Below, one piece after another: positions 1-6,101 of a stretch of DNA of 18,208 nucleotides. The translations under genes and the position numbers were made by a program. Positions within the stretch are counted from its first letter, which is position 1. Each line of letters opens with the position of its first letter. The notes under the pieces are model-generated. The model saw only the letters and a program-made list of their open reading frames with translations. It searched no databases and had not been told where the DNA came from. Origin of the DNA: Actinomycetes bacterium (GTDB taxonomy: Bacteria > Actinomycetota > Actinomycetes > Actinomycetales > Demequinaceae); the NCBI GenBank assembly GCA_023432235.1, contig JAEYUX010000144.1, positions 1 through 18,208 of the forward strand. The letters run 5' to 3'.

Positions 1-225
1 ATCCCAGTGGAAGAAGGAGACGTAGCCGGCGAGCACGACCGGCAGAATGACGAAGGTGGAAAATACGACCAGCGCCGGCCCGGTGAAGAGCGCAATCTCA
101 CCCCAAGGGGTGGACTTGCGAATCCGGTTCGTGGTGGCGCCGGTAGCGGCCGGCCCCGCCGACGGCGCTTGCGCGCCGCCGGCGGAACCGGTCTCCCCAC
201 CTAAGGCTTCCCGATTGACGGTCAC
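1..225 (-). CDS. CUT1-type sugar ABC transporter permease, N-terminal part (cut by window edge)
   Basis: The first 75 codons of a membrane permease, running off the left edge in frame. It starts with GTG at 225, preceded by an AGGAAGG ribosome site. The visible protein has a Gly/Ala/Pro-rich cytoplasmic tail of about 40 residues, then RKSTPWGEIALFTGPALVVF and a hydrophobic segment ending in ILPVVLAGYVSFFHWD. That is the usual first transmembrane helix of MalF/UgpA-like permeases. It lies 30 bp after the solute-binding lipoprotein gene on the same strand, so the two should be co-transcribed and form one importer, with a second permease probably beyond the edge. Codon 8 is TTA, rare in high-G+C actinobacteria. 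The family call rests on one helix plus gene context, and the substrate cannot be read from this part. Confidence 0.8.
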   Translation of the reverse strand, partial: MTVNREALGGETGSAGGAQAPSAGPAATGATTNRIRKSTPWGEIALFTGPALVVFSTFVILPVVLAGYVSFFHWD

Positions 226-255
226 GGGCTTGCCTTCCTTTCGGGGTGGTAGGGA

Positions 256-1581
256 TTACTGCGCTTCAGCGGCTGCGATCATGGCAGCCGGGATGTCCTC
301 GGGAGCAGCGCTACCCGCGAACAGCTGGATGATCGCGTCGTTCATCTGTCCACCCACGGTCGGACCGTAGGAGGTGTCCAGCCAGAGCTGGAGGTAGTTC
401 GACTTGCCCATGTACTCGGCGATCACCTTGAGGTTGGGGTCGGTAACCGAACCCTGAGCGGCCGGCGCGGACGGAATACCGCCCACCTCGGACGCGAAGC
501 GGCTCAGCACGTCGTCGCTGGTGATGTACTTCAGCAGGTCAACGCACTCATCGGGAGCGTCAACGTAGCAAGAGAAGCCGTCACCACCGCCGAGCATCGC
601 GGTCGGGTCACCCTTGGCGCCGTCAATCGACGGGAAGGGGAACCACGAGAGGTCCGCGAGCAGAGCGTCGGGGTCGTCGACCAGACCGGTCATAACCGAG
701 ACGTTCCACTGACCCATGAGCTCCATGGCAGCGTTGCCGTTGGCAACGAGACCAGCCGACGAGGTTGCACCTTCCTGAGCGGAGGTAGCAGCAAAGCCGG
801 TGTTGAAGGGCTCAGTGTCGATGAACTCCTTGAGCTTCTCACCAGCGGTGACGAAGCACTCGTCGGTGAAGTCGAGCGTGGAGTTCGCTGCCTGCAGCAC
901 GTCTGACGGGCAGCTCTGGAGTGCGAAGTTGTACCACCAGTGAGCAGCCGGCCAACCGCTGGCAGCACCAACGGCGATCGGCTCAATGCCGGCGTCCTTC
1001 AGCTTCTGGACAGCGTCGCTGAGCTCAGACAGCGTCTCAGGCGTACCTTCGATGCCAGCCTGCTCGAACAGCGAGGGGCGGTACCAGATGCCCTCAGGAC
1101 CGAACTGGTAGGGAAGACCGTAGGTCTTGCCATCCACCTGCCACGGAGCGACCGAGCCACCCAAACGGGCCACATCGTCGTCCACCATGCCAGTGAGGTC
1201 CTTCAGGTAGCCGTCAGCCACCTGTGCAACCATTTCGCCGCCGCCCCACTGCTGGAACAGGTCGGGAGCTTCACCGGACTGCAGAGCAACAGGAATGCGG
1301 GTGCGCTGGAGGTCCTCGTTCTGAATGCCCTCGACGTTAACCGTCACGTGGGGGTTCAGAGCTTCGAACTCGTCAGCGACCGATTGCCAGAAGCCCAGAG
1401 CCGGGTCTGCGGTTGCGTTGTGCCACCACGTGATGGTGACGGGAGCCTTGTCGGAGCCCGTTGCACCACCCGACGCGGCGGGGGATTTGTCGTCGTCGCC
1501 ACCTGAGCTGCACGCAGCAAGCAACAGAGCGGACGAAGCGGCTACTGCCGCGAAGACGCCGGAGCGTCGCATGTTCGCCAT
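256..1581 (-). CDS. CUT1-type sugar ABC transporter solute-binding lipoprotein
   Basis: Extracellular sugar-binding component of an ABC importer, 441 residues, the usual length for family 1 solute-binding proteins. The N-terminus is a lipoprotein signal: basic MANMRR, a hydrophobic stretch, then LAAC with the lipidated Cys at residue 24 and a Gly/Asp/Ser-rich linker. The mature part opens with VTITWWHN and continues with the DEFEALNPHVTV and YGLPYQFGPEGIWYR segments typical of this family. An AAAGGAA ribosome site sits about 6 nt before ATG 1581. It heads a minus-strand operon with the downstream permease and is divergent from a LacI-type regulator. With xylAB nearby, I infer a xylo-oligosaccharide or xyloside ligand, but the sequence alone does not fix this. 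Confidence 0.9.
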   Translation of the reverse strand: MANMRRSGVFAAVAASSALLLAACSSGGDDDKSPAASGGATGSDKAPVTITWWHNATADPALGFWQSVADEFEALNPHVTVNVEGIQNEDLQRTRIPVALQSGEAPDLFQQWGGGEMVAQVADGYLKDLTGMVDDDVARLGGSVAPWQVDGKTYGLPYQFGPEGIWYRPSLFEQAGIEGTPETLSELSDAVQKLKDAGIEPIAVGAASGWPAAHWWYNFALQSCPSDVLQAANSTLDFTDECFVTAGEKLKEFIDTEPFNTGFAATSAQEGATSSAGLVANGNAAMELMGQWNVSVMTGLVDDPDALLADLSWFPFPSIDGAKGDPTAMLGGGDGFSCYVDAPDECVDLLKYITSDDVLSRFASEVGGIPSAPAAQGSVTDPNLKVIAEYMGKSNYLQLWLDTSYGPTVGGQMNDAIIQLFAGSAAPEDIPAAMIAAAEAQ

Positions 1582-1659
1582 TGCGGTTCCTTTCAGTCGT
1601 CATTGACCATGCCGAACGTGCTCACTCTTCCACGCGACGTTTGGCTCGTCAAACCTTAT

Positions 1660-1673
1660 CGATAACGTTTTCA
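1660..1673. promoter_or_regulatory. Putative LacI-family operator in the 1582-1706 divergent region
   Basis: CGATAACGTTTTCA is an imperfect dyad centred on CG; its ideal form, TGAAAACGTTTTCA, is a common LacI-family operator shape. It lies 34 bp before the LacI-type gene and 79 bp before the binding-protein gene. Overlapping dyads are TTATCGATAA (1656-1665) and TTTTCA-6 nt-TGAAAA (1668-1685). On the minus strand it contains GAAAACGTTAT, found again at 5772-5782. A minus-strand TTGACG (1647-1652) could be a -35 for the transporter operon, but no good -10 follows. The rest of the divergent gap shows nothing else I can support. Confidence 0.6.
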
Positions 1674-1706
1674 CAACGATGAAAAGAACGGTGTAGCATC
1701 TCAGCC

Positions 1707-2702
1707 ATGGGACCCACCGCGCGGGTGAAACTCGCAGACGTCGCTGCCAAGGCTGGCGTCTCAGTGGCGACGGTGTCCAAGGTTGTCAATGGGCGCTACG
1801 GCGTCGCGAAAGAGACGATGGCCCTGGTACAAGAGGTCATCGACGAGCTTGGTTACGTCGGAAACCTGGGCGCCTCCGGGCTGCGCAGTTCGCGTACCAA
1901 TGTGCTCGGGATCCTTGTTGCGGACTTTGAGCCGTACAGCGCCGAACTGATCAAGGGCGCTGCGAAGGCGACACGCAACACGCAGTATGACTTGTTGTCC
2001 TACGCGGGCGGCGAGGTTCCGGCCTGGGAGAAGCGCTCGCTTGCGCGGCTCGGCGGAACGCTCATCGACGCGGCTGTCGTCGTGACGCCCACGTCACTCG
2101 ACACGGCAATCAGCGTTCCTGTGGTCGCGGTCGACCCTCACTACGGGCCGCACTGGTTGCCCACGATTGACTGTGACAGCTTTGGCGGATCTCGTGCCGC
2201 GACGCAGCACCTCATTGGGCTGGGTCACCGCCGCATTGCGTTCCTCGGTGGACGTGAAGAGCTTGACTCCTCCCAGCTTCGTGAAGCGGGATTCCGAGAG
2301 GCGATGCGCCTTGCGGGCATTCCGGTCGAGGAAGAACTCGTTCGGGACTCGCGCTACGACCCCGACGCCGCGCTGCGCATCGCCGAAGACTTCCTCACGC
2401 TTCCCGAACCGCCCACGGCGGTCATCGCGGCAAACGACGTCACCGCCATGCGCGTGATTGAGGAAGCGAAGGAATTGGGGATGTCCGTTCCGCGTGACCT
2501 CTCCGTGGTCGGCTTCGACGACATTCCCGACGCCGCGCTGTGCGAGCCACCGCTCACTACGGTGCGTCAGCCGCTCCAGGACATGGGCGCGGCAGCGATG
2601 ACGATGCTGCTCGACATTCTCGAGGGCCGCGAGCACGAGCACCACATCCGCATGGATGTTGAACTCGTCGTCCGCGCTAGCACCGCTCCCCCGCGCTCCT
2701 AA
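1707..2702 (+). CDS. LacI-family transcriptional regulator of the sugar genes
   Basis: DNA-binding repressor of 331 residues, the standard LacI/GalR length. Residues about 8-29 form the N-terminal helix-turn-helix (VKLADVAAKAGVSVATVSKVVNG). A hinge helix follows near residues 55-62 (GASGLRSS) and keeps the Leu that in LacI wedges into the central CG of the operator. The rest is a periplasmic-binding-like effector domain with GHRRIAFLGG, AVIAANDVTAMRVI and a closing PLTTVRQP. ATG 1707 is used because the helix-turn-helix begins right after it; the ribosome site is weak. The gene is divergent from the CUT1 transporter and converges with xylB. The CG-centred box upstream suggests autoregulation. 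The effector is unknown, with xylose or a xylo-oligosaccharide as candidates. Confidence 0.92.
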   Translation: MGPTARVKLADVAAKAGVSVATVSKVVNGRYGVAKETMALVQEVIDELGYVGNLGASGLRSSRTNVLGILVADFEPYSAELIKGAAKATRNTQYDLLSYAGGEVPAWEKRSLARLGGTLIDAAVVVTPTSLDTAISVPVVAVDPHYGPHWLPTIDCDSFGGSRAATQHLIGLGHRRIAFLGGREELDSSQLREAGFREAMRLAGIPVEEELVRDSRYDPDAALRIAEDFLTLPEPPTAVIAANDVTAMRVIEEAKELGMSVPRDLSVVGFDDIPDAALCEPPLTTVRQPLQDMGAAAMTMLLDILEGREHEHHIRMDVELVVRASTAPPRS

Positions 2703-2734
2703 ACCACGCACCGCCCTCCCCCGACCCTGCACAC

Positions 2735-2755
2735 CCTTCCAATCCTCCTGGAAGG
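2735..2755 (+). terminator. Short inverted repeat after the LacI-type gene, possible terminator
   Basis: CCTTCCA (2735-2741) and TGGAAGG (2749-2755) form a perfect 7-bp stem with a 7-nt loop, 33 nt past the regulator stop. A third copy of the arm, CCTTCCA at 2795-2801, could pair alternatively with 2749-2755. No T-tract follows, so termination is uncertain. Confidence 0.35.
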
Positions 2756-2822
2756 CACTCACGGCCAATCGGGTGACACGACTAACCCTCATCACCTTCC
2801 AGGAGTAACTGACGAGCGCGGG

Positions 2823-2867
2823 AGGGCCGACGCGGAGGTGGGGCGGAGGTGGGGGCCGACGCTGGGG
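2823..2867 (+). repeat. G-rich imperfect tandem repeat in the convergent gap
   Basis: The 254-bp gap between the LacI-type gene and xylB (2703-2956) has no gene I can support. Its middle is strongly G-rich on the plus strand. GGGCCGACGC occurs twice, 29 bp apart (2824-2833, 2853-2862), and CGGAGGTGGGG occurs twice 12 bp apart between and into them. Runs of four to five G (2840-2843, 2851-2855, 2864-2867) plus GGG at 2824-2826 could allow a G-quadruplex on the plus strand. Function is unknown. Confidence 0.5.
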
Positions 2868-2900
2868 CGGCGCAGGCGCACAGGGTCCCTTAACGTCACA

Positions 2901-2934
2901 CGGCGGCCCCCACCCTGTGGGGTCACGGCCGCCG
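2901..2934 (-). terminator. Strong hairpin after xylB, candidate terminator
   Basis: CGGCGGCC (2901-2908) pairs perfectly with GGCCGCCG (2927-2934), and the enclosed bases contain a second short stem, CCCCA/TGGGG. It begins 22 nt past the xylB stop and, being symmetrical, could also act on transcripts from the LacI-type gene. There is no T-tract on either side, as is common for actinobacterial hairpins. Confidence 0.5.
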
Positions 2935-2956
2935 CGGACCGGGAGTGGGAAAAGGG

Positions 2957-4381
2957 CTAGTGCCCGTACAACTGTTCTGTCGCGCGTCGGTACTGCTCGC
3001 GCACCACCGGCTGAGGATCCGGATCAATCCTCGTGTCCATCGCGACCTGCCAGGCAGGACGTTCGCCGGTGAGTGCCCATGCCGCTTGCACGGTCGCGCC
3101 CATCGCGACGTACTCGCCAGGCTGGGGGATGTCGATCGGTAGTCCGAATACCTGGGCGGCGGCCCGACCAACGGCGGGGTTGAACGCGGCACCTCCAACG
3201 AGCAGGATGCGCTTCGCGTCGAGCCCATGCGCACGGACAGCGTCAACGCCGTCGGCAAGGCCGCACAGCATTCCTTCAACGTGTGCGCGCGCAATGTTTG
3301 CCCGTGTCGCCGACGCCAAGGTGAGCCCAAGGAGGCTCGCCGTCGCATCGGGACGGTTGGGGGTGCGCTCGCCCTCGAAGTAGGGCACGAGGGTCACGCC
3401 GCCCGCCCCAGGCTCGGCCGAAAGCGCGAGCTCGGCGAGCCCGTCGAAGTCCACCTCAAGCAGTCGAGTGGCAGAGTCGAGCACTCGCGCCGCGTTGAGA
3501 GTGGCGACGAGCGGCAAGAACTGGCCCGCAGCGTCGGCAAACCCCGCGATGGTTCCGCTCGCATCGCGAACGGGCTCGGGCGTGACGGCAAAGACGGTGC
3601 CGGACGTACCGAGCGAGACGACCACGTCACCCTCGCCTGCACCCAGGCCGAGGCCCGCGCCAGCGTTGTCGCCCGCGCCGGGGCCAACAACGATGTCAGT
3701 GGGCCCGTTGTACGCAACCGTGCCAGCGCTCTCGTGCGGCGCAATCACCCGGGGCACCACGGCGTCGTGGCCCAAAGCGGCGATGAGGAGCTCGCGGTCG
3801 TACTCCCCCGTTGCCGGGTTCCAGTAACCGGTGCCCGACGCGTCGGACCGGTCCGTGGTGAGCGCGTCAAGCTTGGCCCCGAGAGGCGACGCGCCCTCTG
3901 GCCCGTAACCCATAAGGCGCCACGTCAGCCAGTCATGCGGGAGTGCAACGGCGGCAACACGCTTCGCGTTTTCCGGCTCGTTGTCGCGCAACCAGCGAAG
4001 CTTTGTCGAGGTGAACGACGCGACGGGCACCAGACCCGAACGCTCAACGAGCGTCTGCGCGCCAAATTCTGCAACGAGGTCCTGCGCGGCTTGAGCGGAA
4101 CGGGTGTCGTTCCACAGGAGGGCTTCACGCACCACGTTGCCTTCGGCGTCGAGCGCCACCATGCCGTGCTGTTGGCCGCCGACGCTGATGGCGGCGACGT
4201 CATCGAGCCCCCCGGCGTCGTCAATTGCCGTCAGCAGTGCAGTCCACCAGTGATCGGGGTGGACTTCGGTGCCATCGGGGTGAGAGGCGCGGCCGCTGCG
4301 GACCACGTCGCCCGAGGCCAGGTCACGGATGACGACCTTGCAACTTTGGGTGGAGGAATCGACTCCTGCGACGAGCGTCAT
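2957..4381 (-). CDS. xylB: Xylulokinase
   Basis: Cytoplasmic FGGY-family kinase that phosphorylates D-xylulose with ATP to xylulose-5-phosphate, the second step of the isomerase pathway. It has 474 residues, close to the family norm. It opens with MTLVAGVDSSTQSCK, the N-terminal phosphate-binding strand. The substrate segment GGQQHGMV and the expected catalytic Asp238 in GPGAGDNAGAG are present, followed by VVSLGTSGTVFAV and a C-terminal GGAAFNPAVGRAAAQVFGLP nucleotide-binding segment. ATG 4381 is preferred because a GGAG site lies 6 nt before it and the family N-terminus begins there; an ATG at 4459 would add 26 unrelated residues covering a hairpin. It follows xylA with an 87-bp gap on the same strand. 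Confidence 0.95.
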   Translation of the reverse strand: MTLVAGVDSSTQSCKVVIRDLASGDVVRSGRASHPDGTEVHPDHWWTALLTAIDDAGGLDDVAAISVGGQQHGMVALDAEGNVVREALLWNDTRSAQAAQDLVAEFGAQTLVERSGLVPVASFTSTKLRWLRDNEPENAKRVAAVALPHDWLTWRLMGYGPEGASPLGAKLDALTTDRSDASGTGYWNPATGEYDRELLIAALGHDAVVPRVIAPHESAGTVAYNGPTDIVVGPGAGDNAGAGLGLGAGEGDVVVSLGTSGTVFAVTPEPVRDASGTIAGFADAAGQFLPLVATLNAARVLDSATRLLEVDFDGLAELALSAEPGAGGVTLVPYFEGERTPNRPDATASLLGLTLASATRANIARAHVEGMLCGLADGVDAVRAHGLDAKRILLVGGAAFNPAVGRAAAQVFGLPIDIPQPGEYVAMGATVQAAWALTGERPAWQVAMDTRIDPDPQPVVREQYRRATEQLYGH

Positions 4382-4413
4382 TGCTGTCTCCGTACGTAGG
4401 GGGTGAGATGGCA

Positions 4414-4461
4414 ACGTGGCCGGCCGGAGATCGCGCACGTGCGCGACCCGGCCGGCCACGT
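4414..4461 (-). other. Large intercistronic hairpin between xylA and xylB
   Basis: Perfect 14-bp arms ACGTGGCCGGCCGG (4414-4427) and CCGGCCGGCCACGT (4448-4461) enclose a 20-nt loop that itself contains the perfect palindrome CGCGCACGTGCGCG (4432-4445). In the xylA-xylB transcript this would fold into a long, almost continuous G+C stem starting 7 nt after the xylA stop. No T-tract follows, so a 3'-end protection or processing element, or partial termination that lowers xylB relative to xylA, is more likely than a full terminator. Confidence 0.75.
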
Positions 4462-4468
4462 CATGGTC

Positions 4469-5662
4469 TTAGCCGCGAGCGCCGAGCAGGTGCTCGATCG
4501 CGAGCTGCTGGACACGCACGTAGCCGAAGCCTTCGCCGTTGAAGTACGCGTCCGGGTTGAAGTTCTCGTACGCCGATGCGTCGGCCTTGAGGTCTTCAAT
4601 CGACTCGCCGGCAGCCAGCGTGGGCTGTGCGAGCTGGTCGTTCTTCGCAGCCTTCAGTGCCTCCTGAACCTCCGGGTCAGCACGGAACGCCTTTGCGCGC
4701 TCCTTGAGCAGGAGGTACATGCGGATGTTGGCGCGAGCCGACTCCCACACGCCGTCGAAGTCCTCAGTGCGCGACGGCTTGTAGTCGAAGTGACGGGGGC
4801 CGGTGTAGGCCTTGCCACCGTCGGGGCCGCCGTTCTCAAGGAGGTCGACGAGCGAGAAGGCGTTGATGAGGTCGCCGTGACCAAAGACGAGGTCCTGGTC
4901 GTACTTGATGCCGCGCTGACCGTTGAGGTCGATGTGGAACAACTTGCCCTGGAAGAGCGCCTGAGCGATTCCAGCGGTGAAGTTGAGGCCTGCCATCTGC
5001 TCGTGACCCACCTCAGGGTTGAGGCCAACCAGCTCGGGGTGGTCGAGGGTCTCGATGAAGGCAAGTGCGTGTCCGACGGTGGGCAACAGGATGTCACCGC
5101 GAGGCTCGTTCGGCTTGGGCTCGATCGCGAACTTGATGTCGTAGCCGTTGTCGATCACGTACTGGCCGAAGATGTTGGCGGCTTCGCGGTAGCGCTCCAG
5201 CGCAACGCGGGTGTCCTTGGAGAAGTCGTACTCGGCGCCTTCGCGGCCACCCCACATGACGAACGTCTTGGCGCCGAGCTCGGCGGCAAGGTCGATGTTG
5301 CGGAGGACCTTACGCAGCGTGAAACGACGAACAGCGCGGTCGTTTGACGTGACACCGCCGTCCTTGAACACCGGGTGCGAGAAGGTGTTGGTGGTGATCA
5401 TCGGGATCACCATGCCGGTCTCGTCGCATGCCTTCTTCAATGCGTCGATCGCCGCGCGGCGGTCGGCCTCGGACGAACCAAACGGGAAGAGGTCGTCGTC
5501 GTGGAAGGTCATGCCGTAAGCGCCGAGCTCCGACAGCTTGTGAATTGCCTCTACGGCGTCGAGCGGGCCACGCGTGGCCGAGCCGAAGGGGTCCTGCGCG
5601 TTCCAACCAATAGTCCACAGACCAAAGGTGAACTTGTCGTCGCGCGTGGGGGTGGGGGCCAT
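4469..5662 (-). CDS. xylA: Xylose isomerase (class I)
   Basis: Cytoplasmic metal-dependent TIM-barrel enzyme that converts D-xylose to D-xylulose. It has 397 residues, fitting the short actinobacterial class. From ATG 5662 (MAPTPTRDDKFTFGLWT) catalytic and metal residues fall at the canonical Streptomyces numbers: His54, Asp57, Trp137, Glu181, Lys183, Glu217, His220, Asp245, Asp255 and Asp257. The final metal Asp is in RHFDYKPSRTED at 293. This agreement, plus a GGAG site 6 nt upstream, favours 5662 over the ATG at 5683. A TTGACA-17 bp-TATGTT promoter predicts a short leader of roughly 35 nt. It is the first gene of xylAB and divergent from the CUT2 transporter operon. Confidence 0.97.
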   Translation of the reverse strand: MAPTPTRDDKFTFGLWTIGWNAQDPFGSATRGPLDAVEAIHKLSELGAYGMTFHDDDLFPFGSSEADRRAAIDALKKACDETGMVIPMITTNTFSHPVFKDGGVTSNDRAVRRFTLRKVLRNIDLAAELGAKTFVMWGGREGAEYDFSKDTRVALERYREAANIFGQYVIDNGYDIKFAIEPKPNEPRGDILLPTVGHALAFIETLDHPELVGLNPEVGHEQMAGLNFTAGIAQALFQGKLFHIDLNGQRGIKYDQDLVFGHGDLINAFSLVDLLENGGPDGGKAYTGPRHFDYKPSRTEDFDGVWESARANIRMYLLLKERAKAFRADPEVQEALKAAKNDQLAQPTLAAGESIEDLKADASAYENFNPDAYFNGEGFGYVRVQQLAIEHLLGARG

Positions 5663-5704
5663 GGTGTGCACTCCGATCATCATCGATCAATAGTTGTCAG
5701 TGGG

Positions 5705-5733
5705 AACATAATTCCCCAAAGTCACGGTGTCAA
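5705..5733 (-). promoter_or_regulatory. Predicted xylA promoter
   Basis: On the minus strand a consensus -35 TTGACA (5728-5733) is separated by exactly 17 bp from TATGTT (5705-5710), which matches 4 of 6 bases of the -10 consensus. Transcription would begin near 5698, about 35 nt before ATG 5662. Confidence 0.65.
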
Positions 5734-5741
5734 CCCGTGAC
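5721..5741. promoter_or_regulatory. Palindrome enclosing the xylA -35, putative repressor operator
   Basis: GTCACGG (5721-5727) and CCGTGAC (5735-5741) are perfect 7-bp inverted arms around a 7-bp spacer. Six of those spacer bases are the xylA -35 hexamer on the minus strand. A dimeric repressor bound here would block RNA polymerase. The sequence differs from the GAAAACGTTAT boxes, so I infer another regulator; the ROK protein encoded at 10155-11327 is the nearest candidate. Confidence 0.55.
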
Positions 5742-5753
5742 CTAGGACTAAGA

Positions 5754-5769
5754 GGTGAACCGGGTCACC
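5754..5769. promoter_or_regulatory. Near-perfect 16-bp palindrome upstream of xylA
   Basis: GGTGAACCGGGTCACC matches its own reverse complement at 14 of 16 positions. It lies 20 bp upstream of the xylA -35 and one base from the LacI-like box at 5771, so neighbouring sites could be occupied together or compete. The cognate protein is unknown. Confidence 0.45.
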
Positions 5770-5770
5770 T

Positions 5771-5784
5771 CGAAAACGTTATAC
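5771..5784. promoter_or_regulatory. Putative LacI-family operator in the xylA/CUT2 divergent region
   Basis: CGAAAACGTTATAC matches the reverse complement of the 1660-1673 box at 11 of 14 positions, including the unbroken 11-mer GAAAACGTTAT (5772-5782). It has a central CG, as expected for a LacI-family site. It is 38 bp upstream of the xylA -35 and 46 bp upstream of the predicted CUT2 -35. Confidence 0.6.
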
Positions 5785-5829
5785 ATGCTCAAGCATAATC
5801 ACGATCAGGTAACACCCGCATGCCAGGAG

Positions 5830-5858
5830 TTGGCAGTGAGCCTCGAACCGGTTATATG
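5830..5858 (+). promoter_or_regulatory. Predicted promoter of the CUT2 transporter operon
   Basis: TTGGCA (5830-5835), 5 of 6 matches to the -35 consensus, is followed after 17 bp by TATATG (5853-5858), 4 of 6 to the -10 consensus. A 16-bp spacing to TTATAT is also possible. Transcription would start near 5865, giving an unusually long leader of about 235 nt before ATG 6102. Confidence 0.5.
5841..5856. promoter_or_regulatory. Second operator-like box overlapping the CUT2 promoter
   Basis: CCTCGAACCGGTTATA matches the sequence at 5768-5783 (CCTCGAAAACGTTATA) at 13 of 16 positions, with all differences in the centre. Its core AACCGGTT (5846-5853) is a perfect palindrome. It fills the spacer and overlaps the -10 of the predicted CUT2 promoter, so binding would repress transcription. 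The two boxes are 73 bp apart in the same orientation. Confidence 0.5.
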
Positions 5859-5864
5859 TTTGCG

Positions 5865-6101
5865 GGGTCAACTTAGTGTGACGCCACGATGCAGGAGCCT
5901 GACGAAGGAGTGAGGCAGGGTGTTTTGTCCAAGGTTTGCGGTAATCCAACCGCTATCGACCTTGACGGCACCCCTCTCCCCCCTCCGCCGGGCGAGCGCA
6001 TCGTTATCTCCGCAAACGCATAAGGCATCGATGCCGAACCGCGTTCGGAGAAGCGCAACCGCAGAGTGCCACTCGGCACACAAGGAAGGGAAAACTGCGC
6101 A
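5865..6101 (+). other. Long 5' leader of the CUT2 operon with several dyads
   Basis: No well-supported gene lies here. GTTTGCGG occurs at 5858-5865 and 5934-5941 and as its reverse complement CCGCAAAC at 6010-6017. GGCATCGATGCC (6024-6035) is a perfect palindrome. CCGAAC-CGC-GTTCGG (6034-6048) and GTGCC-ACTC-GGCAC (6066-6079) are small hairpins ahead of the ribosome site AAGGAAGGG (6082-6090). An ATG-initiated 44-codon frame (5889-6023) has no ribosome site I can see. I recognise no known riboswitch. Confidence 0.4.

Noticed and set aside
1..225. TTA codons as evidence of bldA-type developmental control
   Set aside because: Two TTA codons (permease and ROK genes) in a genome not shown to be Streptomyces are too little to support it.
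3227..4399. 390-codon plus-strand open frame opposite xylB
   Set aside because: It is fully antisense to xylB, and its Arg/Val/Gly-rich product resembles no family; long antisense frames are expected in high-G+C DNA.
4414..4461. xylA-xylB hairpin as a mobile-element end or REP-type repeat
   Set aside because: No second copy in the window and no target duplication; its place just after the xylA stop suits an RNA element.
4403..5347. 314-codon plus-strand open frame opposite xylA
   Set aside because: Antisense to a clear xylose isomerase and without a recognisable domain.
5889..6023. 44-codon open frame in the CUT2 leader as a gene
   Set aside because: No ribosome site precedes the ATG and the composition is low-complexity (Pro-rich); kept only as a note under the leader.
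5684..6101. Divergent gap as a replication origin or attachment site
   Set aside because: No DnaA-box cluster, tRNA end or integrase is present; the dyads are better explained as operators and promoters.
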